Below, piece after piece: positions 38,141-50,900 of a stretch of DNA of 64,000 nucleotides. The notes beneath the pieces are model-generated. The model made no database searches and had not been told where the DNA came from. It worked only from the letters and a program-made list of their open reading frames with translations. Both the position numbers and the translations under genes were made by a program. The stretch is taken from assembly GCF_029227915.1 (NCBI RefSeq), contig NC_079881.1, forward strand, positions 1,364,001-1,428,000, given 5' to 3'. Numbering within the stretch: position 1 is the first letter of the stretch; every line of letters begins with the position of its first letter. This stretch comes from Hydractinia symbiolongicarpus (lineage: Eukaryota; Cnidaria; Hydrozoa; Anthoathecata; Hydractiniidae).

Positions 38141-40518
38141 AGAAAGTACCCAGGGAGTAAACTCATTTCCCGAACGATTTTTTAAATTATTATTTAACCA
38201 CTAAAGCCCATGAGACTTGTAGTTTTTAAAAATGTTTTCATTTTTGATGAGACGCTGAATAAAAGAAGTTTAATCGCCGGCAAACGAAAACCCGCGATTT
38301 CCCGTAAATCCCGGACTCGGCCCGTATAGTCAAAAGTATACAAAGAAGGTAACCAGGGAGTAAACTCATTTCCCGAACGATTTTTTAAATTATTTTTTCA
38401 CCACTAAAACGCATGACACTTGTAGTTTTCAGAAATGTTTTCATTTTTGATGAGACGCTTAATGAAAGTGGTTTAATCGCCGGCAAACGAAAACCCGCGG
38501 TTTCCCGTAAATCCCGGGCTTGGCCCGTATAGTCGAATGTATACAAAGAAAGTACCCTGTTAGTAAACTCATTTCCACAACGATTTTTTAAATTATCTTT
38601 TCACCACTAAAACGCATGAGACTTGTAGTTTTCAGAAATGTTTTCATTTTTGATGAGACGCTTAATGAAAGTGGTTTAATCGCCGGCAAACGAAACCCAC
38701 GATTTCCCGTACATCCCGGGCTTGGCCCGTATAGTCGAATGTATACAAAGAAAGTACCCAGAGAGTAAACTCATTTCCCGAACGATTTTTTAAATTATTA
38801 TTTAATCACTAAAGCCCATGAGACTTTTAGTTTTTAAAAATGTTTTCATTTTTGATGAGACGCTGAATAAAAGAAGTTTAATCGCCGGCAAACAAAAACC
38901 CGCGATTTCCCGTAAATCCCGGACTCGGCCCGTATAGTCGAATGTATACAAAGAAAGTACCCTGTGAGTAAACTCATTTCCAAAACGATTTTTTAAATTA
39001 TCGTTTCACCACTAAAGCGCATGAGACTTGTAGTTTTCAAAAATGTTTTCATTTTTGATGACACGCTGAATAAAAGAAGTTTAATCGCCGGAAAACGAAA
39101 ACCCGCGATTTCCCGTAAATCCCGGATTCGGCCCGTATAGTCAAAAGTATACGAAGAAGGTACCCAGGGATTAAACTCATTTCCCGAACGATTTTTTAAA
39201 TTATTATTTCACCACTAGAGCCCATGAGACTTGTATTTTTCAAAAATGTTTTCATTTTTGATGAGACGCTGAATAAATGAATTTAATCGCAGGCAAACGA
39301 AAACGCGCGATTTCCCGTAAATCCCGGGGTTGGCCCGTTTAGTCGAATGTATACAAAGAAAGTACCCTGTGAGTAAACTCATTTCCAAAACGATTTTTTA
39401 AATTATCTTTTCACCACTAAAACGCATGAGACTTGTAGTTTTCAAAAATGTTTTCATTTTTGATGAGACGCTGAATAAAAGAAGTTTAATCGCCGGCAAA
39501 CAAAAACCCGCCATTTCCCGTAAACCCCGGACTCGGCCCGTATAGTCAAAAGTATACAAAGAAAGTACCCTGGGAGTAAACTCATTTCCCGAACGATTTT
39601 TTAAATTATTATTTCACCACTAAAACGCATGAGACTTGTAGTCTTCAAAAATGTTTTCATTTTTGATGACACGCTGAATAAAAGAAGTTTAATCGCCGGC
39701 AAACGAAAACCCGCGACTTCCCGTAAATTCCGGACTCGGCCCGTATAGTCAAAAGTATACAAAGAAAGTACCCAGGGAGTAAACTCATTTCCCGAACGAT
39801 TTTTTAAATTATTTTTACATCACTAAAACGCATGAGACTTGTAGTTTTCAGATATGTTTTCATTTTTGATGAGACGCTTAATGAAAGTGGTTTAATCGCC
39901 GGCAAACGAAACCCGTGATTTCCCGTACATCCCGGGCTTGGCCCGTATAGTCGAATGTATGCAAAGAAAGTACCCAGGGAGTAAACTCATTTCCCGAACG
40001 ATTTTTTAAATTATTATTTAACCACTAAAGCCCATGAGACTTGTAGTTTTTAAAAATGTTTTCATTTTTGATGAGACGCTGAATAAAAGAAGTTTAATCG
40101 CCGGCAAACGAAAACCCGCGATTTCCCGTAAATCCCGGACTCGGCCCGTATAGTCAAAAGTATACAAAGAAGGTAACCAGGGAGTAAACTCATTTCCCGA
40201 ACGATTTTTTAAATTATTTTTTCACCACTAAAACGCATGACACTTGTAGTTTTCAGAAATGTTTTCATTTTTGATGAGACGCTTAATGAAAGTGGTTTAA
40301 TCGCCGGCAAACGAAAACCCGCGGTTTCCCGTAAATCCCGGGCTTGGCCCGTATAGTCGAATGTATACAAAGAAAGTACCCTGTGAGTAAACTCATTTCC
40401 ACAACGATTTTTTAAATTATCTTTTCACCACTAAAACGCATGAGACTTGTAGTTTTCAGAAATGTTTTCATTTTTGATGAGACGCTTAATGAAAGTGGTT
40501 TAATCGCCGGCAAACGAA
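37196..40518 (+). repeat. Tandem duplication, about 1824-bp unit (9 monomers)
   Basis: 37196-38694 and 39020-40518 match at offset 1824 (9 x 203 less three deleted bases). Markers are cgccggaaaacg, ggattcggcccg, tgaatttaatcgcagg, tttttacatcac (37988/39812), cgaaacccgtgatttcc, gaaggtaaccag and ttccacaacg. One visible difference is gtaccctgttag at 38560 against gtaccctgtgag. Confidence 0.86.
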
Positions 40519-40560
40519 AACCCGCGATTTCCCGTAAATCCCGGGCTTGGCTTGTATAGT

Positions 40561-43500
40561 CGAATGTATACAAAGAAAGTACCCTGTGAGTAAACTCATT
40601 TCCAAAACGATTTTTTAAATTATCTTTTCACCACTAAAACGCATGAGACTTGTAGTTTTCAAAAATGTTTTCATTTTTAGTGAGACGCTGAATAAAAGAA
40701 GTTTAATCGCCGGCAAACGAAAACCCGCGACTTCCCGTAAATCCCGGACTCGGCCCGTATAGTCAAAAGTATTCAAAGAAAGTACCCAGGGAGTAAACTC
40801 ATTTCCCGAACGATTTTTTAAATTATTTTTTCATCACTAAAACGCATGAGACTTGTAGTTTTCAGAAATGTTTTCATTTTTGATGAGACGCTTAATCAAA
40901 GTGGTTTAATCGCCGGCAAACGAAACCCGCGATTTCCCGTACATCCCGGGCTTGGCCCGTATAGTCGAATGTATACAAAGAAAGTACCCAGGGAGTAAAC
41001 TCATTTCCCGAACGATATTTTAAATTATTATTTAACCACTAAAGCCCATGAGACTTGTAGTTTTCAAAAATGTTTTCATTTTTGATGAGACGCTGAATAA
41101 AAGAAGTTTAATCGCCGGCAAACGAAAACCCGCGACTTCCCGTAAATCTCCGACTCGGCCCGTATAGTCAAAAGTATACAAAGAAAGTACCCAGGGTGTA
41201 AACTCATTTCCCGAACGATTTTTTAAATTATTTTTTCACCACTAAAACGCATGAGACTTGTAGTTTTCAGAAATGTTTTCATTTTTGATGAGACGCTTAG
41301 TGAAAGTGGTTTAATCGCCGGCAAACGAAATTCTGCGATTTCCCGTAAATCCCGGGCTTGGCCCGTATAGTCGAATGTATACAAAGGAAGTACCCTGTGA
41401 GTAAACTCATTTCCAAAACGATTTTTTAAATTATCGTTTCACCACTAAAGCCCATGAGACTTGTAGTTTTCAAAAATGTTTTCATTTTTGATGACACGCT
41501 GAATAAAAGAAGTTTAATCGCCGGAAAACGAAAACCCGCGATTTCCCGTAAATCCCGGATTCGACCCGTATAGTCAAAAGTATACGAAGAAGGTACCCAG
41601 GGATTAAACTCATTTCCCGAACGATTTTTTAAATTATCTTTTCACCACTAAAACGCATGAGACTTGTAGTTTTCAAAAATGTTTTCATTTTTGATGAGAC
41701 GCTGAATAAAAGAAGTTTAATCGCCGGCAAACGAAAGCCCGCCATTTCCCGTAAACCCCGGACTCGGCCCGTATAGTCAAAAGTATACAAAGAAAGTACC
41801 CTGGGAGTAAACTCATTTCTCGAACGATTTTTTAAATTATTATTTCACCACTAAAACGCATGAGACTTTTAGTCTTCAAAAATGTTTTCATTTTTGATGA
41901 GACGCTGAATAAAAGAAGTTTAATCGCCGGCAAACGAAAACCCGCGACTTCCCGTAAGTCCCGGACTCGGCCCGTATAGTCAAAAGTATACAAAGAAAGT
42001 ACCCAGGGAGTAAACTCATTTCCCAAACGATTTTTTAAATTATTTTTTCATCACTAAAACGCATGAGACTTGTAGTTTTCAGATATGTTTTCATTTTTGA
42101 TGAGACGCTTAATGAAAGTGGTTTAATCGCCGGCAAACGAAACCCGCGATTTCCCGTACATCCCGGGCTTGGCCCGTATAGTCGAATGTATACAAAGAAA
42201 GTACCCAGGGAGTAAACTCATTTCCCGAACGATTTTTTAAATTATTATTTAACCACTAAAGCCCATGAGACTTGTAGTTTTTAAAAATGTTTTCATTTTT
42301 GATGAGACGCTGAATAAAAGAAGTTTAATCGCCGGCAAACAAAAACCCGCGATTTCCCGTAAATCCCGGACTCGGCCCATATAGTCGAATGTATACAAAG
42401 AAAGTACCCTGTGAGTAAACTCATTTCCAAAACGATTTTTTAAATTATCGTTTCACCACTAAAGCGCATGAGACTTGTAGTTTTTAAAAATGTTTTCACT
42501 TTTGATGACACGCTGAATAAAAGAAGTTTAATCGCCGGCAAACGAAAACCCGCAACTTCCCGGAAAATCCCCGACTCGGCCCGTATAGTCAAAAGTATAC
42601 AAAGAAAGTACCCAGGGAGTAAACTCATTTCCCGAACGATTTTTTAAATTATTATTTCACCACTAAAGCCCATGAGACTTGTAGTTTTTAAAAATGTTTT
42701 CATTTTTGATGAGACGCTGAATAAAGAAGTTTAATCGCCGGCAAACGAAAACCCGCGATTTTCCGTAAATCCCGGACTCGGCCCGTATAGTCAAAAGTAT
42801 ACCAAGAAGGTACCCAGGGAGTAAACTCATTTCCCGAACGATTTTTTAAATTATTTTTTCATCACTAAAACGCATGAGACTTGTAGTTTTCAGAAATGTT
42901 TTCTTTTTTGATGAGACGCTAAATGAAAGTGGTTTAATCGCCGGCAAACGAAACCCGCGATTTCCCGTACATCCCGGGCTTGGCCCGTATAGTCGAATGT
43001 ATACAAAGAAAGTACCCAGGGAGTAAACTCATTTCCCGAACGATATTTTAAATTATTATTTAACCACTAAAGCCCATGAGACTTGTAGTTTTCAAAAATG
43101 TTTTCATTTTTGATGAGACGCTGAATAAATGAAGTTTAATCGCCGGCAAACGAAAACCCGCGACTTCCCGTAAATCTCCGACTCGGCCCGTATAGTCAAA
43201 AGTATACAAAGAAAGTACCCAGGGTGTAAACTCACTTCCCGAACAATTTTTTAAATTATTTTTTCACCACTAAAACGCATGAGACTTGTAGTTTTCAGAA
43301 ATGTTTTCATTTTTGATGAGACGCTTAGTGAAAGTGGTTTAATCGCCGGCAAACGAAATTCTGCGATTTCCCGTAAATCCCGGGCTTGGCCCGTATAGTC
43401 GAATGTATACAAAGAAAGTACCCTGTGAGTAAACTCATTTCCAAAACGATTTTTTAAATTATCGTTTCACCACTAAAGCCCATGAGACTTGTAGTTTTCA

Positions 43501-46500
43501 AATATGTTTTCATTTTTGATGACACGCTGAATAAAAGAAGTTTAATCGCCGGCAAACGAAATTCTGCGATTTCCCGTAAATCCCGGGCTTGGCCCGTATA
43601 GTCGAATGTATACAAAGAAAGTACCCTGTGAGTAAACTCATTTCCAAAACGATTTTTTAAATTATCGTTTCACCACTAAAGCCCATGAGACTTGTAGTTT
43701 TTAAAAATGTTTTCATTTTTGATGACACGCTGAATAAAAGAAGTTTAATCGCCGGAAAACGAAAACCCGCGATTTCCCGTAAATCATGGATTTGACCCGT
43801 ATAGTCAAAAGTATACGAAGAAGGTACCCAGGGATTAAACTCATTTCCCGAACGATTTTTTAAATTATTATTTCACCACTAGAGCCCATGAGACTTGTAT
43901 TTTTCAAAAATGTTTTCATTTTTGATGAGACGCTGAATAAATGAATTTAATCGCAGGCAAACAAAAACGCGCGCTTTCCCGTAAATCCCGGGGTTGGCCC
44001 GTATAGTCGAATGTATACAAAGAAAGTACCCTGTGAGTAAACTCATTTCCAATACGATTTTTTAAATTATCTTTTCACCACTAAAACGCATGAGACTTGT
44101 AGTTTTCAGATATGTTTTCATTTTTGATGAGACGCTGAATAAAAGAAGTTTAATCGCCGGCAAACAAAAACCCGCGATTTCCCGTAAATCCCGGACTCGG
44201 CCCGTATAGTCGAATGTATACAAAGAAAGTACCCTGTGAGTAAACTCATTTCCAAAACGATTTTTTAAATTATCGTTTCACCACTAAAGCGCATGAGACT
44301 TGTAGTTTTTAAAAATGTTTTCACTTTTGATGACACGCTGAATAAAAGAAGTTTAATCGCCGGCAAACGAAAACCCGCAACTTCCCGGAAAATCGCCGAC
44401 TCGGCCCGTATAGTCAAAAGTATACAAAGAAAGTACCAAGGGAGTAAACTTATTTCCCGAACGATTTTTTAAATTATTATTTCACCACTAAAACGCATGA
44501 GACTTGTAGTTTTCAGAAATGTTTTCATTTTTGATGAGACGCTTAGTGAAAGTGGTTTAATCGCCGGCAAACGAAATTCTGCGATTTCCCGTAAATCCCG
44601 GGCTTGGCCCGTATAGTCGAATGTATACAAAGAAAGTACCCTGTGAGTAAACTCATTTCCAAAACGATTTTTTAAATTATCGTTTCACCACTAAAGCCCA
44701 TGAGACTTGTAGTTTTCAAAAATGTTTTCATTTTTGATGACACGCTGAATAAAAGAAGTTTAATCGCCGGAAAACGAAAACCCGCGATTTCCCGTAAATC
44801 CCGGATTCGGCCCGTATAGTCAAAAGTATACGAAGAAGGTACCCAGGGATTAAACTCATTTCCCGAACGATTTTTTAAATTATTATTTCACCACTAGAGC
44901 CAATGAGACTTGTATTTTTCAAAAATGTTTTCATTTTTGATGAGACGCTGAATAAATGAATTTAATCGCAGGCAAACAAAAACGCGCGATTTCCCGTAAA
45001 TCCCGGGGTTGGCCCGTATAGTCGAATGTATACAAAGAAAGTACCCTGTGAGTAAACTCATTTCCAAAACGATTTTTTAAATTATCTTTTCACCACTAAA
45101 ACGCATGAGACTTGTAGTTTTCAAAAATGTTTTCATTTTTGATGAGACGCTAAATAAAAGAAGTTTAATCGCCGGCAAACGAAAACCTGCCATTTCCCGT
45201 AAACCCCGGACTCGGCCCGTATAGTCAAAAGTATACAAAGAAAGTACCCTGGGAGTAAACTCATTTCCCGAACGATTTTTTAAATTATTATTTCACCACT
45301 AAAACGCATGAGACTTTTAGTCTTCAAAAATGATTTCATTTTTGATGAGACGCTGAATAAAAGAAGTTTAATCGCCGGCAAACGAAAACCCGCGACTTCC
45401 CATAAATCCCGGACTCGGCCCGTATAGTCAAAAGTAAACAAAGAAAGTACCCAGGGAGTAAACTCATTTCCCAAACGATTTTTTAAATTATTTTTTCATC
45501 ACTAAAACGCATGAGACTTGTAGTTTTCAGATATGTTTTTATTTTTGATGAGACGCTTAATGAAAGTGGTTTAATCGCCGGCAAACGAAACCCGCGATTT
45601 CCCGTACATCCCGGGCTTGGCCCGTATAGTCGAATGTATACAAAGAAAGTACCCAGAGAGTAAACTCATTTCCCGAACGATTTTTTAAATTATTATTTAA
45701 CCACTAAAGCCCATGAGACTTGTAGTTTTTAAAAATGTTTTCATTTTTGATGAGACGCTGAATAAAAAAAGTTTAATCGCCGGCAAACAAAAACCCGCGA
45801 TTTCCCGTAAATCCCGGACTCGGCCCGTATAGTCGAATGTATACAAAGAAAGTACCCTGTGAGTAAACTCATTTCCAAAACGATTTTTTAAATTATCGTT
45901 TCACCACTAAAGCGCATGAGACTTGTAGTTTTCAAAAATATTTTCATTTTTGATGAGACGCTGAATAAAAGGAGTTTAATCGCCGGCAAACGAAAACCCG
46001 CCATTTCCCGTAAACCCCGGACTCGGCCCGTATAGTCAAAAGTATACAAAGAAAGTACCCAGGGAGTAAACTCATTTCCCGAACGATTTTTTAAATTATT
46101 ATTTCACCACTAAAGCCCATGAGACTTGTAGTTTTCAAAAATGTTTTCATTTTTGATGACACGCTGAATAAAAGAAGTTTAATCGCCGGAAAACGAAAAC
46201 CCGCGATTTCCCGTAAATCCCGGATTCGGCCCGTATAGTCAAAAGTATACGAAGAAGGTACCCAGGGATTAAACTCATTTCCCGAACGATTTTTTAAATT
46301 ATTATTTCACCACTAGAGCCCATGAGACTTGTATTTTTCAAAAATGTTTTCATTTTTGATGAGACGCTGAATAAATGAATTTAATCGCAGGCAAACGAAA
46401 ACGAGCGATTTCCCGTAAATCCCGGGGTTGGCCCGTATAGTCGAATGTATACAAAGAAAGTACCCTGTGAGTAAACTCATTTCCAAAACGATTTTTTAAA

Positions 46501-47142
46501 TTATCTTTTCACCACTAAAACGCATGAGACTTGTAGTTTTCAAAAATGTTTTCATTTTTGATGAGACGCTGAATAAAAGAAGTTTAATCGCCGGCAAACA
46601 AAAACCCGCCATTTCCCGTAAACCCCGGACTCGGCCCGTATAGTCAAAAGTATACAAAGAAAGTACCCTGGGAGTAAACTCATTTCCCGAACGATTTTTT
46701 AAATTATTATTTCACCACTAAAACGCATGAGACTTGTAGTCTTCAAAAATGTTTTCATTTTTGATGAGACGCTGAATAAAAGAAGTTTAATCGCCGGCAA
46801 ACGAAAACCCGCGACTTCCCGTAAATCCCGGACTCGGCCCGTATAGTCAAAAGTATACAAAGAAAGTACCCAGGGAGTAAACTCATTTCCCGAACGATTT
46901 TTTAAATTATTTTTACATCACTAAAACGCATGAGACTTGTAGTTTTCAGATATGTTTTCATTTTTGATGAGACGCTTAATGAAAGTGGTTTAATCGCCGG
47001 CAAACGAAACCCGTGATTTCCCGTACATCCCGGGCTTGGCCCGTATAGTCGAATGTATGCAAAGAAAGTACCCAGGGAGTAAACTCATTTCCCGAACGAT
47101 TTTTTAAATTATTATTTAACCACTAAAGCCCATGAGACTTGT
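40561..47142 (+). repeat. Long-range duplicated section, copy 2 (partner about 29810-38140)
   Basis: This is colinear with 29810-38140 but shorter. It lacks one monomer near 41600, two near 42830 and the six-monomer duplication of the partner. Private substitutions include gtaccaaggg with acttattt near 44437 and ttttctttttt near 42900. The reading frame shared by the other copies near 34125 and 35343 is disturbed here by those changes, which fits a non-coding sequence under no coding constraint. Confidence 0.86.
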
Positions 47143-47952
47143 ATTTTTCAAAAATGTTTTCATTTTTGATGAGACGCTGAATAAATGAATTTAATCGCAG
47201 GCAAACGAAAACGCGCGATTTCCCGTAAATCCCGGGGTTGGCCCGTATAGTCGAATGTATACAAAGAAAGTACCCTGTGAGTAAACTCATTTCCAAAACG
47301 ATTTTTTAAATTATCTTTTCACCACTAAAACGCATGAGACTTGTAGTTTTCAAAAATGTTTTCATTTTTGATGAGACGCTGAATAAAAGAAGTTTAATCG
47401 CCGGCAAACAAAAACCCGCCATTTCCCGTAAACCCCGGACTCGGCCCGTATAGTCAAAAGTATACAAAGAAAGTACCCTGGGAGTAAACTCATTTCCCGA
47501 ACGATTTTTTAAATTATTATTTCACCACTAAAACGCATGAGACTTGTAGTCTTCAAAAATATTTTCATTTTTGATGAGACGCTGAATAAAAGAAGTTTAA
47601 TCGCCGGCAAACGAAAACCCGCGACTTCCCGTAAATCCCGGACTCGGCCCGTATAGTCAAAAGTATACAAAGAAAGTACCCAGGGAGTAAACTCATTTCC
47701 CGAACGATTTTTTAAATTATTTTTACATCACTAAAACGCATGAGACTTGTAGTTTTCAGATATGTTTTCATTTTTGATGAGACGCTTAATGAAAGTGGTT
47801 TAATCGCCGGCAAACGAAACCCGTGATTTCCCGTACATCCCGGGCTTGGCCCGTATAGTCGAATGTATGCAAAGAAAGTACCCAGGGAGTAAACTCATTT
47901 CCCGAACGATTTTTTAAATTATTATTTAACCACTAAAGCCCATGAGACTTGT
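46317..47952 (+). repeat. Tandem duplication, 810-bp unit (4 monomers)
   Basis: 46317-47142 and 47127-47952 match at offset 810 (4 x 203 less two single-base deletions). The markers gtatttttcaaaaatg, cgcaggcaaacg, tagtcttcaaaaat, tttttacatcac and cgaaacccgtg appear in order in both. I noticed acgagcgattt near 46401 against acgcgcgattt near 47211. The copies are nearly identical, so the duplication is recent. Confidence 0.88.
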
Positions 47953-50900
47953 AGTTTTTAAAAATGTTTTCATTTTTGATGAGACGCTGAATAAAAGAAG
48001 TTTAATCGCCGGCAAACGAAAACCCGCGATTTCCCGTAAATCCCGGACTCGGCCCGTATAGTCAAAAGTATACAAAGAAGGTAACCAGGGAGTAAACTCA
48101 TTTCCCGAACGATTTTTTAAATTATTTTTTCACCACTAAAACGCATGACACTTGTAGTTTTCAGAAATGTTTTCATTTTTGATGAGACGCTTAATGAAAG
48201 TGGTTTAATCGCCGGCAAACGAAAACCCGCGGTTTCCCGTAAATCCCGGGCTTGGCCCGTATAGTCGAATGTATACAAAGAAAGTACCCTGTGAGTAAAC
48301 TCATTTCCACAACGATTTTTTAAATTATCTTTTCACCACTAAAACGCATGAGACTTGTAGTTTTCAGAAATGTTTTCATTTTTGATGAGACGCTTAATGA
48401 AAGTGGTTTAATCGCCGGCAAACGAAAACCCGCGATTTCCCGTAAATCCCGGGCTTGGCTTGTATAGTCGAATGTATACAAAGAAAGTACCCTGTGAGTA
48501 AACTCATTTCCAAAACGATTTTTTAAATTATCTTTTCACCACTAAAACGCATGAGACTTGTAGTTTTCAAAAATGTTTTCATTTTGATGAGACGCTGAAT
48601 AAAAGAAGTTTAATCGCCGGCAAACGAAAACCCGCCATTTCCCGTAAACCCCGGACTCGGCCCGTATAGTCAAAAGTATACAAAGAAAGTACCCAGGGAG
48701 TAAACTCATTTCCCGAACGATTATTTAAATTATTATTTCACCACTAAAGCCCACGAGACTTGTAGTTTTTAAAAATGTTTTCATTTTTGATGAGACGCTG
48801 TATAAAAGAACTTTAATCGCCAGCAAACGAAAACCCGCGATTTCCCGTAAATCCCGGACTCGGCCCGTATAGTCAAAAGTATACAAAGAAGGTAACCAGG
48901 GAGTAAACTCATTTCCCGAACGATTTTTTAAATTATTTTTTCACCACTAAAACGCATGACACTTGTAGTTTTCAGAAATGTTGTCAATTTTGATAAGACG
49001 CTTAATGAAAGTGGTTTAATCGCCGGCAAACGAAAACCCGCGATTTCCCGTAAATCCCGGGCTTGGCTTGTATAGTCGAATGTATACAGAGAAAGTACCC
49101 TGTGAGTAAACTCATTTCCAAAGCGATTTTTTAAATTATCTTTTCACCACTAAAACGCATGAGACTTGTAGTTTTCAAAAATGTTTTCATTTTTGATGAG
49201 ACGCTGAATAAAAGAAGTTTAATCGCCGGCAAACGAAAACCCGCCATTTCCCGCAAACCTCGGACTTGGCTTGTATAGTCGAATGTATAAAAAGAAAGTA
49301 CCCTGTGAGTAAACTCATTTCCAAAACGACTTTTTAAATTATCTTTTCACCACTATAACGCACGAGACTTGTAATTTTCAAAAATGTTTTCATTTTTGAT
49401 GAGACGCTGAATAAAAGAAGTTTAATCGCCGGCAAACGAAAACCCGCCATTTCCCGTAAACCCCGGACTCGGCCCGTATAGTCAAAAGTATACAAAGAAA
49501 GTACCCAGGGAGTAAACTCATTTCCCCAACGATTTTTTAAATTATTTTTTCACCACTAAAACGCATGAGACTTGTAGTTTTTAAAAATGTTTTTATTTTT
49601 GATGAGACGCTGAATAAAAGAAGTTTAATCGCCGGCAAACGAAAACCCGCGACTTCCCGTAAATCCCCGACCCGGCCCGTATAGTCAAAAGTATACAAAG
49701 AAAGTACCCAGGGAGTAAACTCATTTCCCGAACGATTTTTTAAATTATTTTTTCACCGCTAAAACGCATGAGGCTTGTAGTTTTTAGAAATGTTTTCATT
49801 TTTGATGAGACGTTTAGTGAAAGTGGTTTAATCGCCGGCAAACGAAAACCCGCGATTTCCCGTAAATCCCGGACTCGGCCCGTATAGTCGAATGTATACA
49901 AAGAAAGTACCCTGTGAGTAAACTCATTTCCAAAACGATTTTTTTAATTATCTTTTCACCACTAAAACGCATGAGACTTGTAGTTTTCAGAAATGTTTTC
50001 ATTTTTGATGAGACGCTTAATGAAAGTGGTTTAATCGCCGGCAAACGAAAACCCGCCATTTCCCGTAAACCCCGGACTCGGCCCGTATAGTCAAAAGTAT
50101 ACAAAGAAAGTACCCAGGGAGTAAACTCATTTCCCGAACGATTTTTTAAATTGTTTTTTCACCACTAAAACGCATGAGACTTGTAGTTTTCAGAAATGTT
50201 TTCATTTTTGATGAGACGTTTAGTGAAAGTGGTTTAATCGCCGGCAAACGAAAACCTGCGATTTCCCGTAAATCCCGGACTCGGCCCGTATAGTCGAATG
50301 TATACAAAGAAAGTACCCTGTGAGTAAACTCATTTCCAAAACGATTTTTTAAATTATCTTTTCACCACTAAAACGCATGAGACTTGTAGTTTTCAGAAAT
50401 GTTTTCATTTTTGATGAGACGCTTAATGAAAGTGGTTTAATCGCCGGCAAACGAAAACCCACGATTTCCCGTAAATCCCGGGCTTGGCTTGTATAGTCAA
50501 ATGTATACAAAGAAAGTACCCTGTGAGTAAACTCATTTCCAAAACGATTTTTTAAATTATCTTTTCACCACTAAAACGCATGAGACTTGTAGTTTTCAAA
50601 AATGTTTTCATTTTTGATGAGACGCTGAATAAAAGAAGTTTAATCGCCGGCAAACGAAAAACGGCCATTTCCCGTAAACCCCGGACTCGGCCCGTATAGT
50701 CAAAAGTATACAAAGAAAGTACCCAGGGAGTAAACTCATTTCCCGAACGATTTTTTAAATTATTTTTTCACCACTAAAACGCATGAGACTTGTAATTTTC
50801 AGAAATGTTTTCATTTCTGATGAGACGCTTAGTGAAAGTGGTTTAATCGCCGGCAAACGAAAACCCGCGATTTCCCGTAAATCCCGGACTCGGCCCGTAT

